Source: Allodiplogaster sudhausi (lineage: Eukaryota > Nematoda > Chromadorea > Rhabditida > Diplogasteridae). Taken from it: a stretch of DNA of 64,000 nucleotides. The stretch covers positions 1,918,501 to 1,982,500 of the forward strand of contig CALZFC010000018.1 of assembly GCA_945643635.1 (NCBI GenBank), given 5' to 3'. A model generated the notes under the pieces. The model ran no database searches. It saw nothing but the letters and a program-made list of their open reading frames with translations, and had not been told where the DNA came from. Numbering within the stretch: position 1 is the stretch's first letter; every line of letters begins with the position of its first letter. A program made the position numbers and the translations under genes. This document shows, piece after piece, positions 1 to 11,623 of this stretch.

Positions 1-525
1 TCTACGCCACGTTGATCATCTACATGTTATCCTTTTTATCTCTGCTACTCTGTCTCTATCTCTCTTCCTCTCTATTTCTCGTTGCTCTCTCTCTCTCTCT
101 ATTTCTCTCTCTTTCATCCCACCTCCAGCCCCTCTATGTCTCCCATCTTGTCTGTATCTCCCTCTCCCTCTCTCTCTCCCAACTTTCCTAATTCTGCATC
201 ACTTTCAATGGGATGCACGCATCTCGACCGTTCGAAGCTCCGCCTACCATGGAAGATTGTCGTCGTTTTGCGGCTTGCGGTGAGAAAAATCAGGGAGGGT
301 CAGAGAGCATCAGAGAGAGAGAGAGGGAACGGATGCAGCGGAGAGAAGCTAGAGAAAGAGATGGCAACGAGAGGCAGAAAGCGATGAAATGAGCACAAGA
401 GTGCACAGCATGAAAAGACAACTATAAATGAGAATGGAAAGGAGTAGAAGACGGTGGATGATGCTCTCCCTATCTCCCTCTTCCTATCTCCATCTCTTTC
501 TCTTTCTCTCTCTCCCTCTCTCTCT

Positions 526-543
526 CCCCCCCCCCCCCCCCCC
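526..543. repeat. 18-base poly-C run
   Basis: Eighteen consecutive C residues lie inside a CT tract. The complementary strand is poly-G and could form a G-quadruplex. Confidence 0.95.
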
Positions 544-1501
544 TCTCTCTCTCCATCTCTTTCTCTCTCCCTCTCTCTTTCTCTTTCTCTCTCCATATCT
601 CCATCTCTTTCTCTCTCTCCTCTCTCTCCCTCCTCCCCACCTTCCGCTCCCATTGGAGCTCCGGCTTGGCCCCGACGTGTATATATTCGTTCCGATTCAG
701 TCTGCTTGACAGCCTCTCTCTCTCCCCTTTGGTCTCCCAGAGATGCTGGCACACCTGCAGCCATAATCAGATCGGCCTGACACCCCCCTCTCAAGTTATC
801 ATATTCAGATAAGCTTCCAGATAACTGCTCGCCATTGAATTAGCATCTTCGAATCTGTATGTTAATCAGGAAGGTTTAGTCGGCTACGCCACTATTTTTG
901 GTTCTTCTTAAATTGCCTATTCTCGCCCTTTCTCGGGTCAGAGTTTTAAAAAGTATATTGTTATACGAGCGCTAGCAGAGATCAGAAGAGTGGTCGGAAG
1001 GTAATTAGAAAGTTCTGAACGCTACTCCTCCTTTCTCCTTTCTCTCGCTCGCTGTCTCAATTTTCAAACTTTTTTTTACCCGGAACAATTACCTTTGACA
1101 GTTGGCGCCAGCACAATTCAATGGTTATACGCAAAAAATGCTAGCGTGTTCTCTGAACCATTAATTACCTCTGCTGCAAGTTCAGTTTCTCCCTTCTCTT
1201 TTCTTCTTCTCGTCCACTCAATTACAGACTTGCACAATTTATGTCTTTCGAATGAAAAGTCAGACCGTGCATGCCTTGCACATTTCCACTTATTTTTTCT
1301 CTTTTGAAAGATCATGAAATCGCAGAAATTTATAGATATTTCAGCGCAGCAAACAATAAAGTAGTACTTCTGCAGTATTCCACGAACACTATGTTTTGGC
1401 CATTGTTGCTGATATAATCTCTGGTTCGCTTGCTTGCATGATTTGCCATATCTTCTTAAATTTTCCTGCATTCTCAAAAAGCACATTTTCATTTTTTTCC
1501 A

Positions 1502-1502
<1 letters not shown>

Positions 1503-1536
<34 letters not shown>

Positions 1537-1537
1537 G
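1503..1537 (+). promoter_or_regulatory. Pyrimidine tract and AG acceptor before first coding exon
   Basis: A (TC)n run ends in CTTCCAG, three bases before an ATG that opens a signal peptide. Nematode trans-splice sites look like this: a pyrimidine-rich tract and AG a few bases upstream of the start codon. A cis acceptor after an untranslated exon would look the same. Spliced-leader reads ending at 1538 would decide. Confidence 0.5.
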
Positions 1538-1540
1538 GGT

Positions 1541-1681
1541 ATGCCAGAGATGCGGTTCGTTCTGTTCGTTGTGCTCGCCGCCTCCATTGCCGCCGTCAGC
1601 GCGAGCAGCTACAAGTGCTGGTCATCCGGCAACGGCCAGCCAGCACGCTGGTGGGAGCAGGGAGAGCGCATCGACAGAGGT

Positions 1682-1725
<44 letters not shown>

Positions 1726-4700
1726 AGGAGAGAGAGAGAAGGAGAGAGAGAGAGAAAGAGAGGGAGAGAGAGGGGGAGAGAGAGGGATAGCCAGAGAGAG
1801 GTAGAACAGTGATTGAGGGAGGGAGAAAAGGATAAAAACATAGATCAAGCAGTTAACGAAGTATCAGGTTCCATACATCACTCTTCTATATTTCATGTCC
1901 GTTTTAATTCTATGCTCCTTGAACCTTTTGCATTCTTGACACTTTCTTCTGCAACACCCATTTTCGCCCCGTTTTTAGACAATAAATTGCCGGCTCTATC
2001 CAGCTCTTTTAGCCACTTGATCTTTTCTGCTCTCTTCCAATCGTCCCATCTCGGCACACCGGAATTAGACTTGTCATGGCGGCAGTCGCTTTATGCATGA
2101 TGTGCCAATTAACCGATGAAAATGAATAGAGAGAGAAGGTGGAGGAGTGAGGAAAGGGAAAGTAAAATGAAGAAGTTGAAGGAGAGAATACAGATTCATG
2201 AGGAAAGAGAGAGATAACGAGAGTGAGGAGTACAGAGATCTAGTGAGAGAGAAACAGAGAGCGAGGGAGAGAGAGAAGAGAGAATGATAGAGTGAGAGAG
2301 ACAGAGAAAGTTACAAGTGAAATGAAGATGGTGAAGAAAGTAATCGGAAGAAGGAAGATTAATGACAATCTGCCTACACGATTTCTCTATTTCGTCTCGG
2401 CCGCGCGGCCACGAGAGACAGTCAGAAAAGGTGAGCAAAATAGGAGAGAGAGAGAGAAAGAGAAACTTAGAAAAAGATGGAGTGAGCACGAAAGAGAGAA
2501 GAACAGAAGCTGTTGATTGAAAGAGCAAAAAGGGCGTTTAGCTGAAAATTGACGACAGCTTCTGTCAGAGAGAGAGAGAGAGAATGAGAGAAAGAGAATG
2601 AGAGTGAGAGAGAGAGAGAGAGAGAATGAGAGAGAGAGAGAGAGTTGCCACATCACCAGCTAAATGTTATGTTTACAGCTCGTTTTTATTCGTCTGGTGC
2701 AGTTTTGGAATTAAGATGATCAAGATCAAAAGTAGTGAAAGTTGTGAGGAAACTCTGAAAGTGCAGACAGAGTAAATTTGTACTTCAAAGGTTTGATTTC
2801 GCATGAAACCAGGAACGCGAAAAGAGTAAGTTTTCGTACGCCGCCGGAAATCGGAGAGGTGAACAAGTTGTGTGAAAGGCGTGAATTGTTTCGATAGAGA
2901 GAGAGAGTGAGAAAGAGAGAAAGAGAGAGAGAGCAAGAGAGAGAGAGTGAGAGAGAGAGACAGGGAGAAAGGGATAGAAGGTTGCGATGACCACGCAACT
3001 AGACAAGTCTGGTAAACATGAGCTATGTATCTCTCCTACTTCCGCTAATGTATAGTTCTGGACATTCTTGCCCAAAAAAAAAATTAAATAGAGTAGCGAG
3101 AAGGAGGAGTGAGACAAGGAACAACAACGTGATAAACCATTTTTCCATCGTTTCCGGATCGGAAGTGAGACGGGAATTATCAAAGACGAAGAGTCACACA
3201 AATATCAGATTGTGAAAATGAAGAAAAGAATATGCCGTTACCACTTTCCGGCCGCTACTGGTACGAGTGCTCGGCCGGGCAGCTCGAGCCACGCGGCTGC
3301 TTCTCCGACAGCCAGCAGCGGCTCTCCGTTGGCGAGTCCTACGTCGCCGACGAGTACGTCGTCACCTGCGAAATCGGCCCCGACGGGTACGGTGGCAATT
3401 TGGATTTAAAATTCTTAAGAAATATATAAATGAATAATGTAATAATACAGATACCTGAAGTTCCGGCAAACGGCTTGCGTCGGCCCCGATGGCAGACACC
3501 ATCCTGCCGGCGAGCAATGGACCGATAGCACGGTAAACCACCCCCCCCCCCCTACTCCGTTGTCCGGTCCTAGCAACTAGCAATTGCTGATTTCTGTGAT
3601 GGTGATGTAGTGCTATCTCTTAGTACCCGAACCAAGAACGTGGCGTATTTTCTTATTTATTTTCATGCTTATTATTGTTATGCAATAATCATTTGATTCA
3701 TTTCTATGAGATGACGTCATCGATTCTCTTGCAGAATTCGTACTACTACGAGTGCCTGGCAGAGGGCAACTATCTGCGTGCACAGATCGCAGGCTGCGTC
3801 GGCCACGATCACTCTTCCAATGTGCCGATCGGAGAGAAGGTCGACTTTGGAGAGTACACGTCAGTTGAGAGAGTGAGAGAAGGGAATGAAAGACAGATAG
3901 AGAATATGGATGAGGGGAAGAGATAGAGATAAGGAGACCGAGAGAGCGAGAGAGCCAAGCGGTAACTTTGCAGGTACCAGTGCAATCGGAAGTACAACGG
4001 CAGCGTGCAAATGTGCTCCGTAGGCTGCATCCATGAAGGAAAACACATTTCGATCGGAGAGCAGTTCCCGGTTGGTTCAGAGAGAAAGAAGATAAGAGAG
4101 GGAGGAGAAAGAGAGCGAGAGAGGAAGAGAGAGATAGAAAGATCGAGAGAGTGGCAGAGAGAGAGAGCGAGAGATTGAGAGCGAGATAGAGAGATCGAGA
4201 GGGTGGCAGAGAAGCAAGGACTCCTCTCAGGATGGCGACTACATCTTCTACTGCACGCAGAAGGGCGGCCGCTGCCGCAAGATCTGCGTTGGTTGCCAGT
4301 ACAGAGAGAAGAGACTCTACGACGGAGATCGCTACCAGAAGGACAAGACTGTCTACCAGTGTCTGGTTTGTAGTCATGGAAAGGAGTTCAACAGGCACAT
4401 CGCGTAAAAAAAATTATGATCATGATTATGATTATTATTATTGTTATTATAATATAACAACAATAATACTAAATAATAATAATAATATATTATAACTGTA
4501 ATTATAATTATAACTAGAATTATAATAATAAATATTTTGCCCTCGCCAGGTCCGCCGCGACACGTACGGCCACAAGCCGGTCGGCTGCGTCTCCACCGAC
4601 TCCGACGGCACCAACATCGAGCGAGTAATCGGCTGCCGCTGGTGCCTTAACGATTTATATAAAGGCTTATAATTAATCATCGATTAATAAAATATATATT

Positions 4701-5221
4701 AAAAAAAAACGCAAAATGGATGATTCCCAGGTACCAACACGGGAGAGACTCCAAGGTCGAGCAGACGTGCGTTCTTGAAGGAGATAAGGCACGCATTGAG
4801 ACCGCCGGCTGCATCTATCGCTATAAGGTAGAGAGAGAGAGAAAGAGAGAGAAAGCGGAGATAGAAAGAGAGAGAGAGAGAGTGAGAAATAGAGAGATAG
4901 AGAGGAGGAACATGAGGTCGAAAGAGTGAGAGAAAAGGAAAGATAGCGAATGATTGCAGGGCTACGACACGATCTGGCTGTTCCCCGGCTCGTACACGAT
5001 CTGGAACCGGCCGAGTGGCGACAGCATCGGACTCGCGTGCAAAGTACCTTTTATTAGCAATTAAAAAAAACTAATTTTGTAAAAAGATAATAAAATAAAA
5101 ATTTAAAACATATCAATTTCAGTCGACCAGCGACGGCGGCGCGGAACTCGTGCAGTTCCCGGCCGATTCGGTCGCCATGCACTCCGCCGGCCTCAAGTAC
5201 GACATGCCCAGAGGAAAGTAG
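1541..5221 (+). CDS. Secreted cysteine-rich protein, MIG-18-like (type-I-fibronectin-like repeats), 10 exons
   Basis: Proposed exons: 1541-1679, 3209-3386, 3451-3532, 3735-3859, 3974-4070, 4231-4365, 4550-4641, 4731-4827, 4960-5043, 5123-5221. All phases join and give about 375 residues. A second ATG at 1550 (MRFVLFVVLAAS) gives a cleaner signal peptide. The mature part repeats a module of about 40 residues with Tyr-x-Cys, Gly-Cys and 'G-E-x' motifs, for example RYWYECSAGQLEPRGC, YYYECLAEGN, GCVGHDH, YQCNRKYNG. This resembles the nematode proteins related to C. elegans MIG-18, an extracellular cofactor in gonadal cell migration. The last exons (GYDTIWLFPGSYTIW) differ from the repeats. No transmembrane segment is visible, so secretion to matrix is inferred. 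Introns after exons 1, 4, 5 and 8 start with GA repeats directly after the donor. The first acceptor is uncertain: 3208 and 3223 both keep the frame. The family name is from memory of motif style, so moderate; the gene itself is well supported. Confidence 0.8.
3541..3552. repeat. 12-base poly-C run in intron 3 of the MIG-18-like gene
   Basis: Twelve C residues lie a few bases after the exon 3 donor (GT at 3533). Confidence 0.95.
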
Positions 5222-6179
5222 AGAGGAAGAGAGGACGCCGCCAATTCGTGAATTGCTCCAGGCCCGCAAAGAGCAAGACGGCACACTCTTTCTTCTCTTC
5301 TTACTTTATATTTCTTTTCTTCCTCCTTCTCCACCTCTTTCCAAAAGAAAACATTAACCGCCCAGATCGGGTGCACGTGGGAAATAACATGTATATTTTT
5401 AGACTTATTGAAACTTACTCCATTGAACTACCTATGCAGTATTCCAGGTGCTTAGGGAGCGTAATTTGTAATTCCTTAGCTTCATTCATATAATTCGTAC
5501 TTGTTTTCTTTCTCTTCTGGTTATTGAAGATGCATGCTTTTCAGTCAAATGCAAATTGAACAACTCTGAACATTCTTGTCTTGTTTGTCTGCCTCACCTG
5601 AACATTTAATGTCTCGAAATTATTCCTTCACCACGAACCCGAAGCCTGCCTCTTCTCCTCCTTCTCATTGCACTCTGACGAAATACGAGGTTCGATGCGT
5701 GCTGCGTAGGCTCTGCTCTCTTTTGTATATTTATTCTCTCTTTACTTAAACCTTTGAATTTACCGGTAGACAAATATATCTACTCTCCTTAAGAGATTGC
5801 AGCGAATGGTGATTGCAACTTGAATCGATTGTTCACATTACTCTTACTTTGGAAGAAAACGTCTTTATCCCAGTGCAAACCTTGCGAGAGCTGCCGCCAA
5901 TAAAGGAGAAAAAAACTGTTAGCTGAAGTAAGGCATTCAAAAATATTCATGAGAACATAATTGTCTTTGCATTCTGATATATAATTATATATACACAGTG
6001 TCGTGCAAAATTCTATTAACTTTCTGTTTTAAGGTCAAACAAATGATAGAGGAATTCTGGACCCTTCCAAATAAGCTACATACTTAAATGAATTTTTTTT
6101 GAGAAAGAACTGCCATAACAACCTACCGATATACATATGTATGATATATACACATTCACATGTACTTTCTTCCGATTTT
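5222..6179. other. 3' flank between the MIG-18-like gene and first collagen
   Basis: No gene is visible. The first part is the likely 3' untranslated region of the upstream gene, with an AATAAA at 5899-5904. The remainder is AT-rich and would hold the 3' end of the collagen transcript coming from the opposite strand. Confidence 0.6.
5899..5904 (+). terminator. Candidate polyadenylation signal AATAAA
   Basis: AATAAA about 680 bases after the stop codon of the MIG-18-like gene. The distance is long for a nematode 3' UTR, so an unrecognised variant signal nearer the stop is possible. Confidence 0.35.
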
Positions 6180-6279
6180 TCAGTAATTCTGTATTGGAAA
6201 ACAATGTAAACAGATATATGCTTTATAGTGAAAAGTCAAAGACAAAGCGGCTGAATGTGAGAAAGTTCTAAGACGCTTC

Positions 6280-7575
6280 TTAACGCCGAGTTCCGTCCTC
6301 GAAGAAGACTCCGCCGTCGATGGCGCAGTACTTGGGGCAGATTCCGCGCTCTCCAGAGCCGCCGGGAGGTCCGGCGTTTCCAGGAGCACCAGGGTTGCCA
6401 TCAGAACCAGGCTGGCCATCGGGGCCAGGGGGTCCCTTGGGACCGGGCTGGCCGGAACCACCGTCCTGACCAGGCTGGCCGGGCTGGCCAGGAGGTCCCT
6501 GAGGACCGGGAGCACCGGCGGGGCCGGGCTGTCCAGGGACAACGGGCTGGCTCTGGGCGGGGCTTCCAGGCTCGCCAGGGGCACCGGGAGCTCCGGGGTT
6601 TCCGGGAGGACCAGGGGGTCCCTTGGGTCCGGGCTGGCCGGGAGAAGAGGCTCCGCCGGGAGCTCCAGGCTGTCCTGGCGCTCCAGCGTCTCCGGGGGCA
6701 CCAGGCTGACCGGGAGGGCCGGGGGGTCCGGCGGGGCAAGGCTTGCAGGGAGGCGGGGTGATGGGCTCGCAAGGAGCTGAAGGCGAGCGGCCGGGGCTTC
6801 CGGGAAGGCCAGGGGCGCCGTGCTTTCCGGAGCGACCAGGCTTGCCGGGGGTTCCAGCGGGGCCAGGGGGACCGGGCAGGCAGCACGAGTCGCAGCCTCC
6901 ACCGCCACCGCCTCCGCCGCCACCTCCGAATCCACCGCCACCGCCGCCGCCACCGAATCCACCGCCGCCGCCACCGCTGCCACCGCCTCCGAAGCTACCG
7001 CCGCCACCTCCGCTGCCACCGCCTCCGAAACCGCCGCCGCCACCTCCGGAAGAAGACTGGAACAGGTCAATTTAGAGCTGGAAGTTAAAAGAAGAGAGAC
7101 AGATATGTATACAAAGAGTTGAGCAAGGGCATATTCATCAGAGTGAGATCAAATAATTGTAAATGAAAAGAATGACTGACCGATCCTCCGACGACGGGGG
7201 AATCTCCGTAGCCGGCCTGGCGGGCAGTGCGGTTGCCGTTGGGGACGTCCTTCAGCGTGTGCACCTCGGTCCAGATGTCCTTGGCGGATCCCTTAAGGAA
7301 GAGAAATATTATTCGCTATTCCAAATCTAAGATAAGTGAATTTTATGAATGCTCACATCCAAATATTCTTTTAATGCAGGAGAAATAAAATGAATGAATA
7401 AGAAAGACGAAACCTTGCAGAAGGTGATCTCGTTGTTCATGGTGCGCTTGACATGGTTGACGTAGTTGTAGACCATGGGGAGGGTGACGCAGACCGAGAG
7501 GACGGCGACCACGGAGAAGGCCACGGCCGAGTAGGCCACGAAGCGATAGGCTTTGATGCGCTGCTCGAGATCCAT
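6280..7575 (-). CDS. Nematode cuticle collagen, intact copy A
   Basis: Exons: 7575-7414 (54 codons), 7291-7181 (37 codons), 7056-6280 (258 codons plus stop); all junctions are phase 0 and the product is 349 residues. The N-terminus [20 protein letters not shown] is the conserved nematode cuticle-collagen start with a membrane-spanning segment at about 14-35. The RTARQ motif (about 75-79) fits subtilisin-like processing. A Gly-rich segment with few other residues (about 92-145) is followed by CDSCC, then Gly-X-Y blocks interrupted by a Cys-containing linker ([13 protein letters not shown]) and by [10 protein letters not shown]. The C-terminus is [20 protein letters not shown] plus TRR. Cysteine clusters flanking Gly-X-Y blocks cross-link trimers. 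The product would be secreted by hypodermis into the cuticle. A TATA box lies 44 bases upstream of the ATG. The final exon length is a multiple of three, unlike copy B. Confidence 0.96.
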
Positions 7576-7612
7576 GGCTGGCCTCGGTGGCTTCTTCCCC
7601 TCGCAAGCACCC

Positions 7613-7619
7613 TTTTATA
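7613..7619 (-). promoter_or_regulatory. TATA box of collagen copy A
   Basis: On the minus strand GGGTATAAAAGGGTGC lies 44 bases before the ATG. The same box at the same distance precedes copy B, so it is conserved between the duplicates. Confidence 0.8.
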
Positions 7620-7884
7620 CCCCCTGAGTTGTAATGAACTGTGTGAGAACGGGGGGAAGAGCGGAGTTGCCCGAGGGAGAACAAAGACATTTAGAGGGAG
7701 GCAGAGAAGCAGAGAAAAACAGCCAAGTGGAGCACGAAGAAAGGAAACGCGGAAAACTGCTTAGGAAACGAACATTTTATTTTAACAAAAGTGCCACGGC
7801 TTGCTCGCTGGTCATAACAATCTTGGTCAAGTTAACGATTTTTGTTGTATTCAAAGGTCAAACTGTGTATTTTGCTTTCTAATA

Positions 7885-8000
7885 AAGAAATATGTGTGTT
7901 TATATGTAAATACATATGTTCATATACATATGTATGTTGTATATGTACATACATATATGTATGCATGTTTCTACATACATATATATGCAAGCGTATGAAT
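7885..8000. repeat. TACATA/TATGTA-rich low-complexity tract
   Basis: Alternating purine-pyrimidine sequence of degenerate ACATAT and ATGTAT words, with many short self-complementary segments. Confidence 0.75.
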
Positions 8001-8484
8001 AAAATATAAAAATTAAATTAAAATCTCATCCTGAAGATAAAGTAATTCGATATCACTATTGATATACATACAGATACGCATCACAATTATATTACTCCCG
8101 TCTTAGCGAAGAAAAAAACGCAGAGGTTAAGCCATGAGTGCCCTGTAGAGCCTGAGTGCCTACTTCAAAGACAGCTGGCATCTGTGAGTTATATATATTT
8201 ACATACATATATTATATAAATAGAATGTTGAAGTTTGTTTTAAACATTCATTCTGGACATTGTTAATCTGCATGAAACGTACATCCATGGAATTTATCAA
8301 ACACCTATACTGCTCCTAGTTCTCTTTCCACGCGATCCCTCTTTTTCTCTTTATAATCGTTATTCCTTTTATCGGCATATCTCTTTATTCTTGTGGCAAA
8401 ACTACATAGTCTCTCAATTTCACTCTCTCTCTCTCTCCCTGCTTTAGATCTCTTTGTCCCAACCGTCACTCAGTCTCTGGCTCC

Positions 8485-8515
<31 letters not shown>

Positions 8516-8599
8516 ACTCTCTCTCTCTCTCTGGCTCTCTCTGCTCCCTCTGATAGGAGCATCCTACGAAATGTCATCGTCTTCTCTCCGCCCCCTTCC

Positions 8600-9030
8600 A
8601 CGGCGACGAAAGTCGCCATGAGAGTGAGCCGGGCGACCCGACCACTCGGTCGCTGCATGCCAGAGAACCCTGTTTTGAATTCGCGCTCTTTATGCTGAAT
8701 ATTCGGAGCGTGTACTTTAGAAAGAGTTTTTAGAGATATTCTGAAATAAATTAAATTTATTATGTTGAGTTTCGTTATTCGCGACATATCATTAGAATAT
8801 TTTCCTTTGCCAATTCTATTATTTCTATGAGCGGTCTCTCAGTGACGAATCAGTGTCCCTTCTTTCGCGAGTCAAATATAGCAGCGTCAGCTGCGGAAAC
8901 CGAAAAGATTTGCCTGGTTTGCTCGAAACGTTCTTTACTAAAGGGATGCATATTGTATTGGGTTCATATTCTTAAAGGTGAGAAAATTCAGCTAATATTT
9001 CGAGAAATAATGCATGTTTAAGACCTTTTT
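8600..9030. repeat. Diverged direct repeat, copy 1
   Basis: Shares ordered matches with 10750-11190: GAGCCGGGC, CTCGGTC, GAATTCGCGCTCTTT against GAGCTCGCGCTTTTT, TGAATATT, AATATAGCAGCGT, CTGCGGAAA and CATATTCTTA. The spacing is similar, so this is an old duplication and not chance. No coding content recognised. Confidence 0.65.
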
Positions 9031-10092
9031 ATAAGGAAAAAGTGCTCTTTCATTCAGAAACTCTTTTTTTGTTTTCTCGCAGAAAACGGAAGGAAGCATT
9101 CTTTAATTCGGTAGCACTTTGTTTCGCCTCCACGAGAACCGACAATGCTGTCGCAGAGATCGTTCGACGTGATGAAAAGAGTGTGAAAAGAGAATGAGAG
9201 TGAAAAAGAGAGAGGGAAAGGAACAAAAGAAATAGAGACAGAGAAAGCCAGAGGCAGAGTGATGGTTACGGCTATCATCCAGTGAGCACTCGGAAGAGAG
9301 CAGACAGCTCTCAAGGAGCACGAGCACAACGAATTGCCAGTCCGCATGGAGGTCCGCTTCCATGCCATCTTCGTCGATCTTCTCGTGCACAAGGATCGTT
9401 ATTTCTATTTTTTAAACTCACAATTGCATCGAATAGTTGTAATGTACATACAAAAATATTTTTCAGTACATTTCAATTTCCCGCTTTCGAAGAATGAATC
9501 ATAAAAACTTTGAAGTAAGCTAGAAACTGTACCCACTCCATGACAGCTCCTTCCAGCAGTGCAAGCTCTCGCGACTCAACTGCTCATTACGTCTCTTAGT
9601 GTGGCGATTGCATCCGAGTGCTCACTGGGTGGAAGGATAAGGAATGGATGGAGGAGATTCTTTTTTTATTTTGTGAATCTCGCTCTCTCTCCCATGCTCT
9701 CTCTCTCCCTTTTTCTCTATCTCTTTCTCTCTCGTTTCTCTCTCTTTCTCTTTTGTTTCTCTCTCTCTCTCTCTACCTCTCTGGAATCCACTCCTTGCTC
9801 ACTCTGGCTGTCTTGTCTGGCCAGCCTGGCTGCTCCCTCTGACTGCTGCATCCTCCTAACCATATGCGTCATCGTGGAAGTACTCCTGCTTTATAAAACC
9901 AGTATTTATGCAGGTAGATTGATATGTACTTGCATTTCTCTTTTGAATACTGTAGAAAATGTATTTGCCGATGCAGCTGTTGGTTGCATAATTTATTTAT
10001 TTATCGTACATGAAATTAATATTTCGATGTGACAGCACAAAGATATAGGAAGGAACGATTTAAATCGAATAGCGTTATATATTGGGGTGGAA

Positions 10093-10106
10093 GGGGGGGG
10101 GGGGGG
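10093..10106. repeat. 14-base poly-G run
   Basis: Fourteen consecutive G residues, a potential G-quadruplex on the plus strand. Confidence 0.95.
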
Positions 10107-10260
10107 ATAGGGATCGACGCCCACGAGTCGCACCAAGCCGGGTACGCCACTGCCCGGCCTCGTCTTTGCCAGAGACGGTACAAGCTGGAGAGGAACAGCA
10201 GGGGGCTTGACTCGCGATTGTCGATGGGGTCTTTAGAATGAAGTAGGCCGGAATCCAGGC

Positions 10261-10635
10261 TTAAATACCGCTAACTTCTACTGCATTAATAACTTTAGGC
10301 AAGGAATCGATAGACATTATTACTTTACGAGCGGTATTAACAGAAGGTGCAGAGAGGAAAGAGAGTGGCAAACAAGGATACCATCGAGAAGTGCGAAAAG
10401 CAAACGAGTGCATAAGAAGATCTGACTTAGTAATGGGAATATGAAACGCAAATACTGATCTACGATTGTTGCATGGTTTAAACGAATAGAATAGCGATAT
10501 AGGAGAAGACAAAATCATATGCAATAACTTATAAGCAGTAATGAGATCGATTTCAATTCGTCTACGATAAAGAGATACCAAATTGAATAAAGCTAGTCGG
10601 TCAACGTATGATGGAATATAATCAAAACTAACCAA
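10261..10635 (-). mobile_element. Non-LTR retrotransposon remnant (reverse transcriptase C-terminal tail)
   Basis: A 124-codon minus-strand frame contains YVDRLALFNLVSLYRRRIEI, DLITAYKLLHMIL, FYSFKP and IDSLPKVI. The order matches the tail after the reverse-transcriptase domain of CR1/Jockey-type LINEs: Y-x-x-R-L-x-x-L-x-L-x-S-L-x-x-R-R, then D-L-x-x-x-Y-K-x-L, then a weakly conserved block ending W/I-x-S-L-P. The catalytic domain is absent, so this is a 5'-truncated dead copy. The frame is still open over its whole length, which suggests fairly recent insertion. Family assignment is by motif memory. Confidence 0.65.
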
Positions 10636-11523
10636 AGGAGTTTCAACGGATGCGAAGAAGAGGCAGTCTCTGCCTCCTCATGACAACTTGCACCTCATTT
10701 TCTCTGAGGACTAAGGAATGAGAGATACAGGTGTCAGAGAAACGAAAAGTTGCCGTGAGAGAGAGAGAGAGAGCCGGGCAAGCCGATAACTCGGTCACTG
10801 GCCTTTAACGAGCAGAAAACTCTATTTTGAGCTCGCGCTTTTTGCCCTGAATATTTGAAGCATGAAATGTCTATGACAGATCTTCAGAAAAAAATTCATA
10901 AATACATATTATGCTGATTGTGAATTTCGCGAAGTACATATGTATGTATCTCCGAATTTATTTGAGTGCTTTCCTGTGTAATTTCTAGCAGTTTTATAAA
11001 AAGATGGAGAAGTCACAAGCATCGTTACACTTTCGCAAGCTCTAATATAGCAGCGTTGTCTGCGGAAAACACCGCAAAAGAAACAATTGTTTGTCGTCGT
11101 TGATATATGGAATTCATCCAATGTTATTTTGCAGAGCGCCCATATTCTTAGAAGCCGGAAAATCAAACTAATTTTCAGTAGCGGTTTTTTTTCTCGCAGA
11201 TATTTTTAAGTATGAATGAGAAAGGCGCAAGCGCAAAAGAAACGCGAGACAGAGAGAGAGAGAGAGAGGAGAGAGATTGAGTGAAAGAGGGGAGGAGGGG
11301 GCGTTCCATTCCAATTCTTGAAAGCAGTTTTAATAAAAAAGTACTACTTTGCCACTTTCTTCCTCATTTTGTCTGATTGTTTTTTTCGCGAACACTCATT
11401 TTCTTGCTCTCGCTAATTCCTTGAGATTCTTTTGTTCATTTTCACTCTCTAAATAGGGCGAGTCCTCGAGGTTTCATGCAATTATATAAGTAAGATGGTG
11501 TCAATGTGCTTTCTTCATATCTA
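10636..11523. other. Spacer between collagen copies, right part
   Basis: No gene. It contains the second copy of the diverged direct repeat (10750-11190) and short GA tracts (10759-10774, 11250-11278). Confidence 0.65.
10750..11190. repeat. Diverged direct repeat, copy 2
   Basis: Same orientation as 8600-9030, with the matches listed there. It sits about 2.15 kb downstream of copy 1. Confidence 0.65.
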
Positions 11524-11623
11524 TCAGCAATTCTGTGAGACAAATGTAAAATGATATGTATGTGCTTTATAGAGAAAAGTGAAAGACAAAGCGATTGAAT
11601 GTGAGAAAGTTCTAAGACGCTTC

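Larger units (their letters stand above)
1..1540. other. Gene-free flank with CT/GA microsatellites
   Basis: I see no gene here. The stretch holds long CT tracts (about 60-180, 465-640, 1503-1531), a GA patch (300-360) and an 18-base poly-C run. The open frames are Ser/Leu or Arg/Glu translations of these repeats. The last part probably contains the promoter or an upstream untranslated exon of the gene starting at 1541. Confidence 0.7.
6180..7830 (-). repeat. Collagen duplication unit, copy A
   Basis: This block (gene, about 100 bases of 3' flank and about 250 bases of promoter) is nearly identical to 11524-13217. The homology upstream ends near the sequence ATAACAATCTTG in both copies. Confidence 0.9.
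7831..10260. other. Spacer between collagen copies, left part
   Basis: No confident gene. It contains a TATG/CATA-rich low-complexity stretch (7890-8000), CT tracts (8417-8550, 9680-9778), one copy of a diverged direct repeat (8600-9030) and a poly-G run. A minus-strand frame at about 9390-9270 (contains EKIDEDGMEADLHADWQF) is not repeat-derived but I cannot assign it. Confidence 0.6.

Noticed and set aside
6743..7122. Proline-rich and Ala/Thr-rich plus-strand frames over the collagen exon
   Set aside because: They are antisense shadows of the Gly-rich collagen coding strand; the same frames recur in copy B and have no splice or start context.
9270..9390. Minus-strand frame containing EKIDEDGMEADLHADWQF
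   Set aside because: Non-repetitive but no recognised family, and no partner exon; the plus strand is equally open, so coding strand cannot be chosen.
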